Shown: one piece after another, positions 1-5,584 of the stretch
Numbering within the stretch: position 1 is the stretch's first letter
Layout: the number at the start of each line of letters is the position of its first letter
Origin: an uncultured Chloroflexota bacterium
GTDB taxonomy: Bacteria; Chloroflexota; Dehalococcoidia; UBA2979
Length of the DNA stretch: 6,468 nt
NCBI GenBank assembly: GCA_902827055.1
Contig: CADEHD010000127.1
Span: 1 to 6,468, forward strand
Reading direction: 5' to 3'
Notes under the pieces: generated by a model
Told to the model about the DNA's origin: nothing
The model's input: the letters and a program-made list of their open reading frames with translations, nothing else
Databases searched by the model: none
Translations under genes and position numbers: made by a program

Positions 1-38
1 GGATGGCGGACGCGCGGGCACGTAACGCGCCCGCCGCG

Positions 39-44
39 TAGGAT
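39..44 (+). promoter_or_regulatory. Weak -10-like hexamer upstream of the first gene
   Basis: TAGGAT fits the TAnnnT pattern of a sigma-70 type -10 element and lies about 75 bases before the GTG start at 119. It is preceded by an imperfect inverted repeat, GCGGGC at 14-19 against GCCCGC at 29-34. No convincing -35 hexamer is visible. In such GC-rich DNA a single hexamer is weak evidence, so this is only a candidate. It could equally be chance sequence at the end of an upstream gene lying outside the window. Confidence 0.2.
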
Positions 45-118
45 GGCTGCACGCGGCGGTACTGGGGGAGCCTGCAACGCTCGACGAGCTTCAGGACCGT
101 TTCGAGGCACAGCGGGGC

Positions 119-661
119 GTGCTCGGGCCACTCGTACGGGTGGTGGAAGAGGCGTCCGGTGATTCGCCGTGGGCGATGATCGGTGCGGTTTCGCTCGCCC
201 TCCGGGACCTCGACGCGTCCTCTCCAAACCTCGAGTTCATCGTGACGTCCGAGACGCTGTCCTCGATGGCGCAGATGCTCGGTGTGGCCTCGAAGTGGGG
301 CCGCGGCGCCTACATGGCGGCCGAGCGGCTGCACTTCATGCGCTATGGCGTCCCCGTGTTCGTCTTCGGGCGGCCGACGTTTCACGGCCGGTACGAGTCG
401 CTGTCGCCGTTCGACGTCCCATCGCTGTGGGACGCGCGCGCGCAGGTGGAGGTGGCGGGCGTCTCGGTGCCGGTGCTGCCGCTCGAGTGGGAACTGATCC
501 TCGCCGTGGTCCTCGAGCAGCGGTCGCGCATCGAGGAGCTGCAGGCGTACTTCTCGCTGTACGGGTTCGACAACCGGCTGCTGACGCGCCTCCTGCGCGA
601 GGGTCGGGTCCAGCACGCCACCGAGGAAGCAGTGTGGGCGGTGGTGGAGGACGGCGCCTAG
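119..661 (+). CDS. Small protein resembling a degenerate nucleotidyltransferase (AbiEii/MNT-like fold)
   Basis: This encodes 180 residues and has no firm family assignment. The N-terminal part (about residues 1-45) has an amphipathic helix, then WAMIGAVSLAL, then a strand ending NLEFIV. This order resembles the minimal nucleotidyltransferase pattern of a helix, a GG/GS-containing segment and a D-x-D strand. In that family the two aspartates bind metal. Here the positions read N-L-E, and the Gly-Gly/Ser is Gly-Ala, so nucleotide transfer looks doubtful. The C-terminal part (about 110-165) has a V-x-V-x-P-L-E-W-E segment and a charged helix, as in AbiEii-like proteins where the helix often carries a conserved Lys. 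The GTG start has a GAGG 11 bases upstream and is the only standard start in this frame after the TAA at 23-25. The frame stays open back to position 26 and reads protein-like, so the true start may lie upstream. The next + gene is 231 bases away. Confidence is high that it is coding, and low to moderate on function. Confidence 0.6.
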   Translation: MLGPLVRVVEEASGDSPWAMIGAVSLALRDLDASSPNLEFIVTSETLSSMAQMLGVASKWGRGAYMAAERLHFMRYGVPVFVFGRPTFHGRYESLSPFDVPSLWDARAQVEVAGVSVPVLPLEWELILAVVLEQRSRIEELQAYFSLYGFDNRLLTRLLREGRVQHATEEAVWAVVEDGA

Positions 662-779
662 CGCCTCCCGCTCGCTCGCCGCTCGGCGATGCCTCGTGAG
701 TGCGTTTCGGCGGAGCCAGCTCGGGCCCCCGGCATCTCGGCACCCCGCCAGCCGGTCGTTCCGTGGCGTTCCTCGGCTG

Positions 780-789
780 CTGGCGCCAG
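780..789. repeat. 10-bp perfect palindrome abutting a -10-like hexamer; candidate operator
   Basis: CTGGCGCCAG is identical to its own reverse complement and ends one base before the TACAAT hexamer at 790-795. A repressor bound here would cover the spacer of that promoter, the usual position of an operator. A second, overlapping arrangement pairs GGCGC at 782-786 with GCGCC at 797-801, which would bracket the hexamer. No regulator gene lies nearby. GC-only palindromes arise easily by chance in DNA of this composition, so a regulatory role is inference. Confidence 0.3.
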
Positions 790-795
790 TACAAT
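790..795 (+). promoter_or_regulatory. Candidate -10 element for the LLM oxidoreductase gene
   Basis: TACAAT differs from the TATAAT consensus at one position and stands out in this GC-rich 231-base gap (662-892). Transcription would begin near 802, leaving a 5' leader of about 90 bases before the ATG at 893. No clear TTGACA-like -35 is present 16-18 bases upstream; the best is GTTCCT at 768-773. Apart from this site, the palindrome beside it and the ribosome binding site at 880-885, I see nothing convincing in the gap. Confidence 0.4.
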
Positions 796-879
796 CGCGC
801 CGCTCTCCACGTCACGCAGGTCCGCGCCTTCCCGCGCGATGCGGTCGACGACGGTGCCCCCTCGGCGCCGCGAAGCCTG

Positions 880-885
880 AAAGGA
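880..885 (+). promoter_or_regulatory. Shine-Dalgarno site of the LLM oxidoreductase gene
   Basis: AAAGGA lies 7 bases before the ATG at 893. It favours this ATG over the in-frame ATG two codons later at 899, which would leave a spacing of 13. Confidence 0.7.
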
Positions 886-892
886 CGTTCCG

Positions 893-1939
893 ATGGCGAT
901 GCTGGTGGGCTCCAGCCCCGGCGCAGACATGCACGCGATCCCGGACCGGGTTCGGCAGCTGGAGTCGCTGGGCTACGACTTCGTGAGCGTCGGTGAGACC
1001 TCGCACGACCCGTTCCTGCCCCTGGTCCTGGTGGCTGCGAACACCGAGCGGATGCGCTTCGGGACGTCGGTGGCAATCGCGTTCCCGCGGGTCCCGCACA
1101 TCACGGCGAACGTCTCCTGGGACCTCCAGAAGTACTCGGGCGGGCGGTTCGTGCTGGGACTGGGCACGCAGGTGAAGGGGCACAACGAGCGCCGCTTCAG
1201 CGTGCCGTGGGCGCCTCCCGGGCCGCGACTGCGGGACTATGTCGCGTGTATGCGCGCGATCTGGGATTCCTGGCAGCACGGGACGAAGCCCAACTACGAG
1301 GGCGAGTACTACCAGTACAAGCTCACGAGCCCGTTCTTCAACCCGGGACCCATTGAGCACCCGCGGATCCCGATCGTGATCTCGGCGGTGAACCCCTTCA
1401 ACGCGCGCCTCGCGGGCGAGGTGTGCGACGGGATCACCCTCCACGGCTTCAGCACATTCAAGTACATCCGCGAGGTGCTGATCCCGGCCGTGCACGAGGG
1501 TGCGCGCCGTGCCGGGAAGGACCCGGCGGACATGCAGATCCGCGGCGGCGGCTTCGTGGTGACGGCGCGCAACGAGGAGGAACTGGCGCGCGCAAAGGAG
1601 CGGACGCGCCGCCAGATCTCGTTCTACGCCTCGACGCGGTCGTACTCGCGGGTGATGGCGACGCACGGGTGGGACGACGAGGCCGCGCAGCTCCACAAGC
1701 TCTCCGTCGAGGGCAAGTGGGACGACATGGTCGATGTGATCACCGACGACATGCTGGAGGAGTTCTGCGTCATCGCGACGTGGGACGGGCTGGCGCAGGC
1801 GATGCGCGAGAAGTACGCGGGTATCAACTCGCAGGTGAGCTTCCCCGCCGACCCTCGGACGCCGGAGGAGGCCGACCAGGTTCGCGAGATCGTGGCGGCG
1901 CTCAAGACGATCCCGACGGTCGAGGAGACCCGGGCATAG
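893..1939 (+). CDS. F420-dependent LLM-class oxidoreductase (resembles the TIGR03617 group)
   Basis: This encodes a 348-residue luciferase-like monooxygenase-fold (TIM barrel) protein, expected to be cytosolic and to use reduced or oxidised coenzyme F420. Visible landmarks are the early helix and strand RVRQLESLGYDFVSVGE (about 19-35), then LPLVLVAANTERMRFGTSVA (about 42-61), the strongly conserved block SGGRFVLGLGTQVKGHNERRF (82-102), and the RLRDYVACMRAIWDSW helix (112-127). A VNPFNARLAGEVCDGITLHGF segment (166-186) closes the barrel core. The SGGRF-LGLG-Q and ERRFS blocks match my recollection of the subgroup first named from Mycobacterium MSMEG_2256, whose substrate is unknown to me. The protein is slightly longer than I expect for the group, owing to a charged tail. 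The ATG has a good ribosome binding site. The gene appears monocistronic and converges with the transporter gene 24 bases downstream. No F420 biosynthesis gene lies in the window. Family confidence is high; substrate is unknown. Confidence 0.9.
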   Translation: MAMLVGSSPGADMHAIPDRVRQLESLGYDFVSVGETSHDPFLPLVLVAANTERMRFGTSVAIAFPRVPHITANVSWDLQKYSGGRFVLGLGTQVKGHNERRFSVPWAPPGPRLRDYVACMRAIWDSWQHGTKPNYEGEYYQYKLTSPFFNPGPIEHPRIPIVISAVNPFNARLAGEVCDGITLHGFSTFKYIREVLIPAVHEGARRAGKDPADMQIRGGGFVVTARNEEELARAKERTRRQISFYASTRSYSRVMATHGWDDEAAQLHKLSVEGKWDDMVDVITDDMLEEFCVIATWDGLAQAMREKYAGINSQVSFPADPRTPEEADQVREIVAALKTIPTVEETRA

Positions 1940-1959
1940 CCGGCCTCGGAGGTCCCGGG
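1929..1959. terminator. Possible bidirectional hairpin between convergent genes
   Basis: CCCGGG at 1929-1934 can pair with CCCGGG at 1954-1959 across a 19-base loop, and the loop holds a small CCT/AGG stem (1944-1952). It spans the end of the oxidoreductase gene and the 24-base gap before the end of the opposing transporter gene, where transcripts from both sides should stop. There is no T-tract on either strand, so it is not a classical intrinsic terminator. Both arms are self-complementary, which weakens the case. Confidence 0.2.
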
Positions 1960-1963
1960 GGCG

Positions 1964-2953
1964 TCAGGTGAGCGCGGAGGCGACGGCGAAGTAGATCAGG
2001 ATCGAGAGCAGGTCCTGGACCACCGTCGCCAGCGGGCCGCTTCCGAACGCGGGATCGACGCCGACGCGGTCGAGCGCGGCGGGCAGCGTCATCGCGATGC
2101 CGGTGGCGACGGAGCAGGCGGCGAAGAGTGCGAACGCGACGGACAGCGCGACGCGCGCGTCGCCCCAGCGCAGCAGCACCACCGGCAGGAGCAGCATCGC
2201 GAGGACGGTGCCCACCAGGAGGCCCGTGGCGAGCTCGCGGACCACGAACCGCCCGAGGGGCACGCCCACGGAGAAGCCGCGCACGACGAGTGTCTCGGTC
2301 TGCGTGCCCACGGCGTCGGCCATGTAGACGATGCCGGGGAGGAAGAACGCCAGCGCGACGTTCGCTTCGAGCGCGGACTCGTAGGCGCCGACGATCTCGG
2401 CGGCCAGGACGGCGCCGAGCAGGCCCACGATGAGCCACGGCAGGCGATGGCGCAGGCGGCTCGCGACGGGCTCGAGGCTGGCGGAGCGTGCGCCCTCGGA
2501 GGCGCGCATGATGCCGGCCACGCGGTCGAGGTCCTCGTCGTGCTCGGTGAGGAGGATCGAGAGGAGCGCCGGAGGCGGTACGAGCCCCAGGAAGCGCCCG
2601 GTCACGTCGATGACCGCGAGCGAGCCCTCGCCGTGCCGAACGGCCTTCCACGCCGCGAGCTCGCGGTCGACGCCGGGTGCGACCACGGGTGGATCGTCGT
2701 CCATCAGGTCCGCGGCGACCGCGTCGGGCGGTGCCGCGAGCAGGTCCTCCAGCCGCACGAGGCCGACGAGCCGGTCGCCCTCGAGGATGGCGATGTCGGC
2801 GGCGGAGTCGAAGCGGCGACCCGCGAGCATCGCGCGCATGGCCTCCGCGGTGTCGCCCGCGCTCGCGAGCGGTACGAGCTCGGTCATCAGCACCGCCGCC
2901 GACTCGAGGGTGTGCGGCTGGCCGGGCGTCGGCGCGGGCAGGCGGCGCGCCAC
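1964..2953 (-). CDS. mgtE: MgtE-family magnesium transporter, short form (CBS pair plus MgtE membrane domain)
   Basis: This 329-residue inner-membrane protein probably conducts Mg2+ (possibly other divalent cations) into the cell. Residues 1-21 form a linker ending in LESAAVLMTE, resembling the conserved segment that opens the CBS region of MgtE proteins. Two CBS domains follow (about 22-78 and 80-135), then a connecting helix with LTEHDEDLDRVAGI (about 135-148). Five hydrophobic segments come next (about 171-190, 197-213, 240-262, 268-290 and 306-327). PGIVYMADAVGTQTE (206-220) aligns with the MgtE signature, and DPAFGSGPL...QD (300-314) with its last helix; Asp314 probably corresponds to pore Asp432 of Thermus MgtE. 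The N-terminal superhelical domain of full-length MgtE (about 450 residues) is absent. The GTG start directly follows the TAG of the peptidase gene, with no strong ribosome binding site, suggesting translational coupling. An internal ATG at 2887 is less likely because it would cut the conserved LESAAVLMTE segment. Confidence 0.88.
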   Translation of the reverse strand: MARRLPAPTPGQPHTLESAAVLMTELVPLASAGDTAEAMRAMLAGRRFDSAADIAILEGDRLVGLVRLEDLLAAPPDAVAADLMDDDPPVVAPGVDRELAAWKAVRHGEGSLAVIDVTGRFLGLVPPPALLSILLTEHDEDLDRVAGIMRASEGARSASLEPVASRLRHRLPWLIVGLLGAVLAAEIVGAYESALEANVALAFFLPGIVYMADAVGTQTETLVVRGFSVGVPLGRFVVRELATGLLVGTVLAMLLLPVVLLRWGDARVALSVAFALFAACSVATGIAMTLPAALDRVGVDPAFGSGPLATVVQDLLSILIYFAVASALT

Positions 2954-4078
2954 CTAGGGCCGCTTCCGCAACGTCGTGGTCGCCTCGCGGCCGAGCCGAT
3001 CGAAGCGCTTCCTGAGGCCGGGGAGGTACGAGTCGAACCGTGGCGTGGTCTCGGCCATGCGGACGCAGAGCCGCGCCAACCCCTCGAGGTCCCCGAGGTG
3101 AATCGTCTCTGCCGCGACGCGGTTCTTCGGGCCAGCGTTGTGGTAGTTCCCGAGCGCGACGCAGGCGGCCCCGGTCTCGTAGCCGTAGAGGTCGTACGCC
3201 GTGGCCTCGGTGACCCCACCGTCCATGAGCTTGCGCTGGAAGGCGAAGGCCGGGTCCTCGGTGCGCAGCTCCTGTGCGAGGGCTGTCATCCACTGGGTGA
3301 CCTTCGGCGAGAAGACGTGGATCGCGTCGCCGACCCGCACGATTGGGCCGCCGCCCTGCTCGGCGCGCCCGCCAGCCATCGAGGAGGTCTCGATCGCGAG
3401 GACGATGGCGTTCTCCGGGAGGAGGCGCTCGCGGCCCACGACCGCAGCGCCGCGGAGGCCGTCCTCCTCCGCGCGGGTGAAGAGGCCGATGACGTGCGCG
3501 GCAGCCCTCGTGGCGGCGAGCCGGTCGAGGGTGGACAACACGGCGATGCAGCCGCCGAGGTCGTCGCACTGGCGGGCGAGGATGAGATCGCCGCGCCGTG
3601 AGAAGGGCGTGACGTCCCACAGCGCCATGTCTCCGGCGGCGGCGGTCCCCTCCTCGAGGCGGGCGCGGGCGCCTGCGATGCGCCCGTTCGCGGCGGTCAC
3701 CGTCTCGATGACCGCGCGGCCGGTGGGCTCGCCTGTGGCCGCGCCGTAGAGGCGCACCGCCTCGCCTGTGCCGTACTCGGCGGAGAGGCCGCCGCGGAAC
3801 ACCAGGTCCAGCCGCCGCCCGCGTACCCCCTCGATGACGAACCCAGGGTGATCCATGTGCGCGCCGAGCACCAGGGGGCGCCGCGCCGTGCCGCGGCGGT
3901 AGGCGACGTACGCGTTGCCGTATCGATCTTCGGCGTACTCGAGGTTGCGGTCCGTGGCGAATTCACGGATGTAGTCGCGCACATGGTGCTCGAGGTAGGA
4001 CACGGCGGGCCTCGTGAGGACCGCGCGGGCGAGCGTGGCGAGGTCGGTGGGGTCGGCGGAGCGCGGGCGGCCGGGCAT
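2954..4078 (-). CDS. M42-type metallo-aminopeptidase (M20/M28/M42 clan)
   Basis: This encodes a 374-residue cytosolic zinc-type exopeptidase expected to trim N-terminal residues from peptides. Members of this clan use two metal ions. The ligands can be traced: His74 and Asp76 in LGAHMDHPGF, Asp172 in DDLGG, the Glu204-Glu205 pair in TRAEEDGLRGA, and His313 in NYHN. The position usually filled by Asp before the C-terminal part is probably Glu230 (LAIETS). The SAEYGTGEAVRLYGA segment (99-113) lies where M42 enzymes carry the inserted beta-barrel that drives assembly into large oligomers. The length is close to the family norm of about 350. The ATG at 4078 is chosen because GAGGAG lies 6 bases upstream; the frame is open to 4189, but that extension is Arg/Pro/His-rich and covers the promoter region. 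The transporter gene follows with no gap. The family is confident; substrate specificity is not predictable from sequence. Confidence 0.88.
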   Translation of the reverse strand: MPGRPRSADPTDLATLARAVLTRPAVSYLEHHVRDYIREFATDRNLEYAEDRYGNAYVAYRRGTARRPLVLGAHMDHPGFVIEGVRGRRLDLVFRGGLSAEYGTGEAVRLYGAATGEPTGRAVIETVTAANGRIAGARARLEEGTAAAGDMALWDVTPFSRRGDLILARQCDDLGGCIAVLSTLDRLAATRAAAHVIGLFTRAEEDGLRGAAVVGRERLLPENAIVLAIETSSMAGGRAEQGGGPIVRVGDAIHVFSPKVTQWMTALAQELRTEDPAFAFQRKLMDGGVTEATAYDLYGYETGAACVALGNYHNAGPKNRVAAETIHLGDLEGLARLCVRMAETTPRFDSYLPGLRKRFDRLGREATTTLRKRP

Positions 4079-4084
4079 GCGATG

Positions 4085-4090
4085 CTCCTC
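4085..4090 (-). promoter_or_regulatory. Strong Shine-Dalgarno site of the peptidase gene
   Basis: Read on the minus strand this is GAGGAG, 6 bases before the ATG at 4078. It is the best ribosome binding site in the window. It fixes the start and argues against the longer upstream reading frame. Confidence 0.8.
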
Positions 4091-4149
4091 GTGAGTCCGG
4101 GGTCGGGTCGGCCTGGGCCCCCCGTGGGGCGCGGCGTGGCGTCCGTGGC

Positions 4150-4155
4150 ATCGTA
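4150..4155 (-). promoter_or_regulatory. Candidate -10 element for the peptidase-transporter operon
   Basis: The minus strand reads TACGAT here, the same hexamer as the candidate site facing the other way at 4214-4219. Transcription would start near 4143, giving a leader of about 65 bases that contains the strong ribosome binding site. The leader can also form a 5-bp GCCCC/GGGGC hairpin at 4117-4130. No good -35 hexamer is visible. The matching pair of hexamers in a 147-base divergent gap makes chance less likely. Confidence 0.45.
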
Positions 4156-4173
4156 TGTGGTGGATCGCCAGCG

Positions 4174-4211
4174 GTGCCGCGCGGGCCACGAGCGCCGGCC
4201 CGCGGTGGCAC
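4174..4211. repeat. Imperfect inverted repeat between divergent promoters; candidate shared operator
   Basis: The inner arms CGCGGGCC (4180-4187) and GGCCCGCG (4197-4204) are perfectly complementary. The outer arms GTGCC (4174-4178) and GGCAC (4207-4211) extend the pairing after one unpaired base on the left and two on the right. The spacer is 9 bases (4188-4196). The repeat occupies the -35 regions of both candidate promoters and ends three bases before the rightward TACGAT. A protein binding here could control both directions. The GC-only inner arm may also be chance. Confidence 0.35.
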
Positions 4212-4213
4212 GT

Positions 4214-4219
4214 TACGAT
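4214..4219 (+). promoter_or_regulatory. Candidate -10 element of a leaderless transcript for the rRNA methyltransferase gene
   Basis: TACGAT ends 6 bases before the ATG at 4226, so transcription would begin at or within a base or two of the start codon. No Shine-Dalgarno sequence precedes this ATG. A TAnnnT hexamer at this distance, with no ribosome binding site, is the typical signature of leaderless genes known from Actinomycetota, Deinococcus and other lineages. A clear -35 is not visible. Confidence 0.5.
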
Positions 4220-4225
4220 AGCGAC

Positions 4226-5584
4226 ATGACCACATCACTCCTCGATGAGCCCGTGCCCTTCGATCCCGGCGCCCCGGACGCAGCCGACGACGCCGTCGCC
4301 GGGCCGGCGCGACGCGAGCGCGCGGGGCGCAATCGACGGCGCAAGCGGCGGCTGGTCGACCAGCCGCGGGTCCCGATCACCCTCGAGCTGACCGGGTTTG
4401 CGCACGGGGGGTACGCGATCGGGCGGGCGCCCGACGGGCGAGTTGTGTTCGCCTCGTACGGCATCCCCGGGGAGCGCGTGGTGGCGGAGATCACCGGCGA
4501 GGCACCGACCTACCTCGAGGCGACCGTGGTGCAGGTCCTGGAGGCCTCACCGCACCGGGTCACGGCGCCCTGTCGGTACTTCGGGGCGGGGTACGGCCAG
4601 CAGTGTGGTGGGTGCCAGCTCCAGCACATCGCGTACCCGGAGCAGCTGCGCCTGAAGACCGAGGTCGTGCGCGAGCAGCTGCGGCGCATCGGCAAGTTCG
4701 AGGATGCGCCGGTGCTGCCGATGCTCGGGCAGGACCCGCCGTGGGCATATCGGAATCACATGCGGTTCACCGTGCGCCGGGATGGCGATGTGGGCTTCAT
4801 GCAGCGCGGGACGCATCGGTTCCTGAAGATCGAGGAGTGTGCGATCGCCCTCCCGAGCGTGAACCGGGCGCTGGCGGCGGTGCAGGGTCGTACCTTCGGG
4901 ACTCGCCAGCTCTCCGTGCGCGTGGGCGAACACACCGAGGACGAACTGGTGCAGCCGACGCTGCAGTGGCGACCGGGGCGCACTCGACGCCTGCGCAGCG
5001 GGCAGCCGTTCCTGCGCGAGGAGCTGCTGGGCCAGCACTATCGCGTCTCGGCATCCGCGTTCTTCCAGGTGAACACGCGGCAGGCCGAGGTGCTGGTCGC
5101 GTACGCCCTCGACCGGCTGCTGGAGCGCCAGCCGAACGTGGTGGTCGACGCGTACAGCGGCGTCGGCACGTTCGCGGCGCAGCTCGCGGCGCACGTCGAC
5201 CAGGTGATCACCATCGAGGCGCAGACGGCTGCCGGAGATGACGCCGAGGCGAACCTGGGGCAGTTCAAGAACGTCACGCGCGTGGTCGGCGACGTCGCGC
5301 ACGTGCTGCCCGGCCTGGAGCCGGCGCCGGACGCCCTCGTCATCGATCCGCCGCGCGCGGGCGTCGAGCGCGCCGTGCTGGAGGGCATCATCGAGTCGCC
5401 GACGCGGCGCGTCGTGTACGTCTCGTGTGAGCCGGCGACTCTCGCGCGGGACCTGCGCATCCTCGTGGATGCCGGGTTCCAGCTGCTGGAGGTGCAGCCG
5501 GTGGACATGTTCCCGCAGACGCAGCACATCGAGTGTGTGGCGGTGCTCGACCGGCGGGACCCGCGCATCTACGGCCGCGAGTGA
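4226..5584 (+). CDS. rlmD: 23S rRNA (uracil-5-)-methyltransferase, RlmD/TrmA (COG2265) family
   Basis: This 452-residue SAM-dependent enzyme is expected to methylate C5 of a uridine in 23S rRNA. The parts appear in family order. Residues 1-45 are an acidic then Arg/Lys-rich tail. A TRAM RNA-binding domain follows (about 48-108), then iron-sulfur cysteines Cys116, Cys127, Cys130 (in QCGGCQLQH) and Cys205. FFQVN (279-283), the SAM-binding VDAYSGVGTF (307-316) and IDPPRAGV (373-380) come next. The catalytic nucleophile is Cys401 in YVSCEPATLARDL, and the probable general base is Glu436 in QTQHIE. All catalytic residues are present. The charged N-terminal tail is longer than in E. coli RlmD, and the first cysteine spacing (CX10CX2C) is wider than CX5CX2C there. 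The target uridine (1939, 747 or both, or tRNA U54) cannot be decided here, so the symbol is the commonest annotation rather than proven. The last four bases overlap the start of maf. Confidence 0.9.
   Translation: MTTSLLDEPVPFDPGAPDAADDAVAGPARRERAGRNRRRKRRLVDQPRVPITLELTGFAHGGYAIGRAPDGRVVFASYGIPGERVVAEITGEAPTYLEATVVQVLEASPHRVTAPCRYFGAGYGQQCGGCQLQHIAYPEQLRLKTEVVREQLRRIGKFEDAPVLPMLGQDPPWAYRNHMRFTVRRDGDVGFMQRGTHRFLKIEECAIALPSVNRALAAVQGRTFGTRQLSVRVGEHTEDELVQPTLQWRPGRTRRLRSGQPFLREELLGQHYRVSASAFFQVNTRQAEVLVAYALDRLLERQPNVVVDAYSGVGTFAAQLAAHVDQVITIEAQTAAGDDAEANLGQFKNVTRVVGDVAHVLPGLEPAPDALVIDPPRAGVERAVLEGIIESPTRRVVYVSCEPATLARDLRILVDAGFQLLEVQPVDMFPQTQHIECVAVLDRRDPRIYGRE

Noticed and set aside
3..41. Possible tail of an upstream gene ending at TAG 39-41 (last residues ARNAPAA)
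   Set aside because: Only 12 codons are visible and another frame is also stopped nearby (TAA 23-25), so no frame can be preferred.
1..52. Possible divergent minus-strand gene starting at GTG 52
   Set aside because: The frame is open to the edge, but it has no ribosome binding site and only 17 codons are visible.
676..689. Small hairpin TCGCC-GCTC-GGCGA after the first gene
   Set aside because: It is a stem of only 5 bp without a T-tract; such stems are frequent by chance at this G+C content.
2447..3601. Plus-strand open frame of about 380 codons opposite the transporter and peptidase
   Set aside because: It has no motif or ribosome binding site, and it is antisense to two genes with intact catalytic and membrane signatures.
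1902..3620. Long minus-strand open frame of about 570 codons
   Set aside because: It is Arg/Pro/Gly/His-rich without domain pattern and lies in another frame over the transporter and peptidase genes. It is a high-GC shadow.
4079..4189. Upstream extension of the peptidase reading frame by 37 residues
   Set aside because: The extension is low-complexity, would remove the promoter candidate, and ignores the strong GAGGAG before the ATG at 4078.
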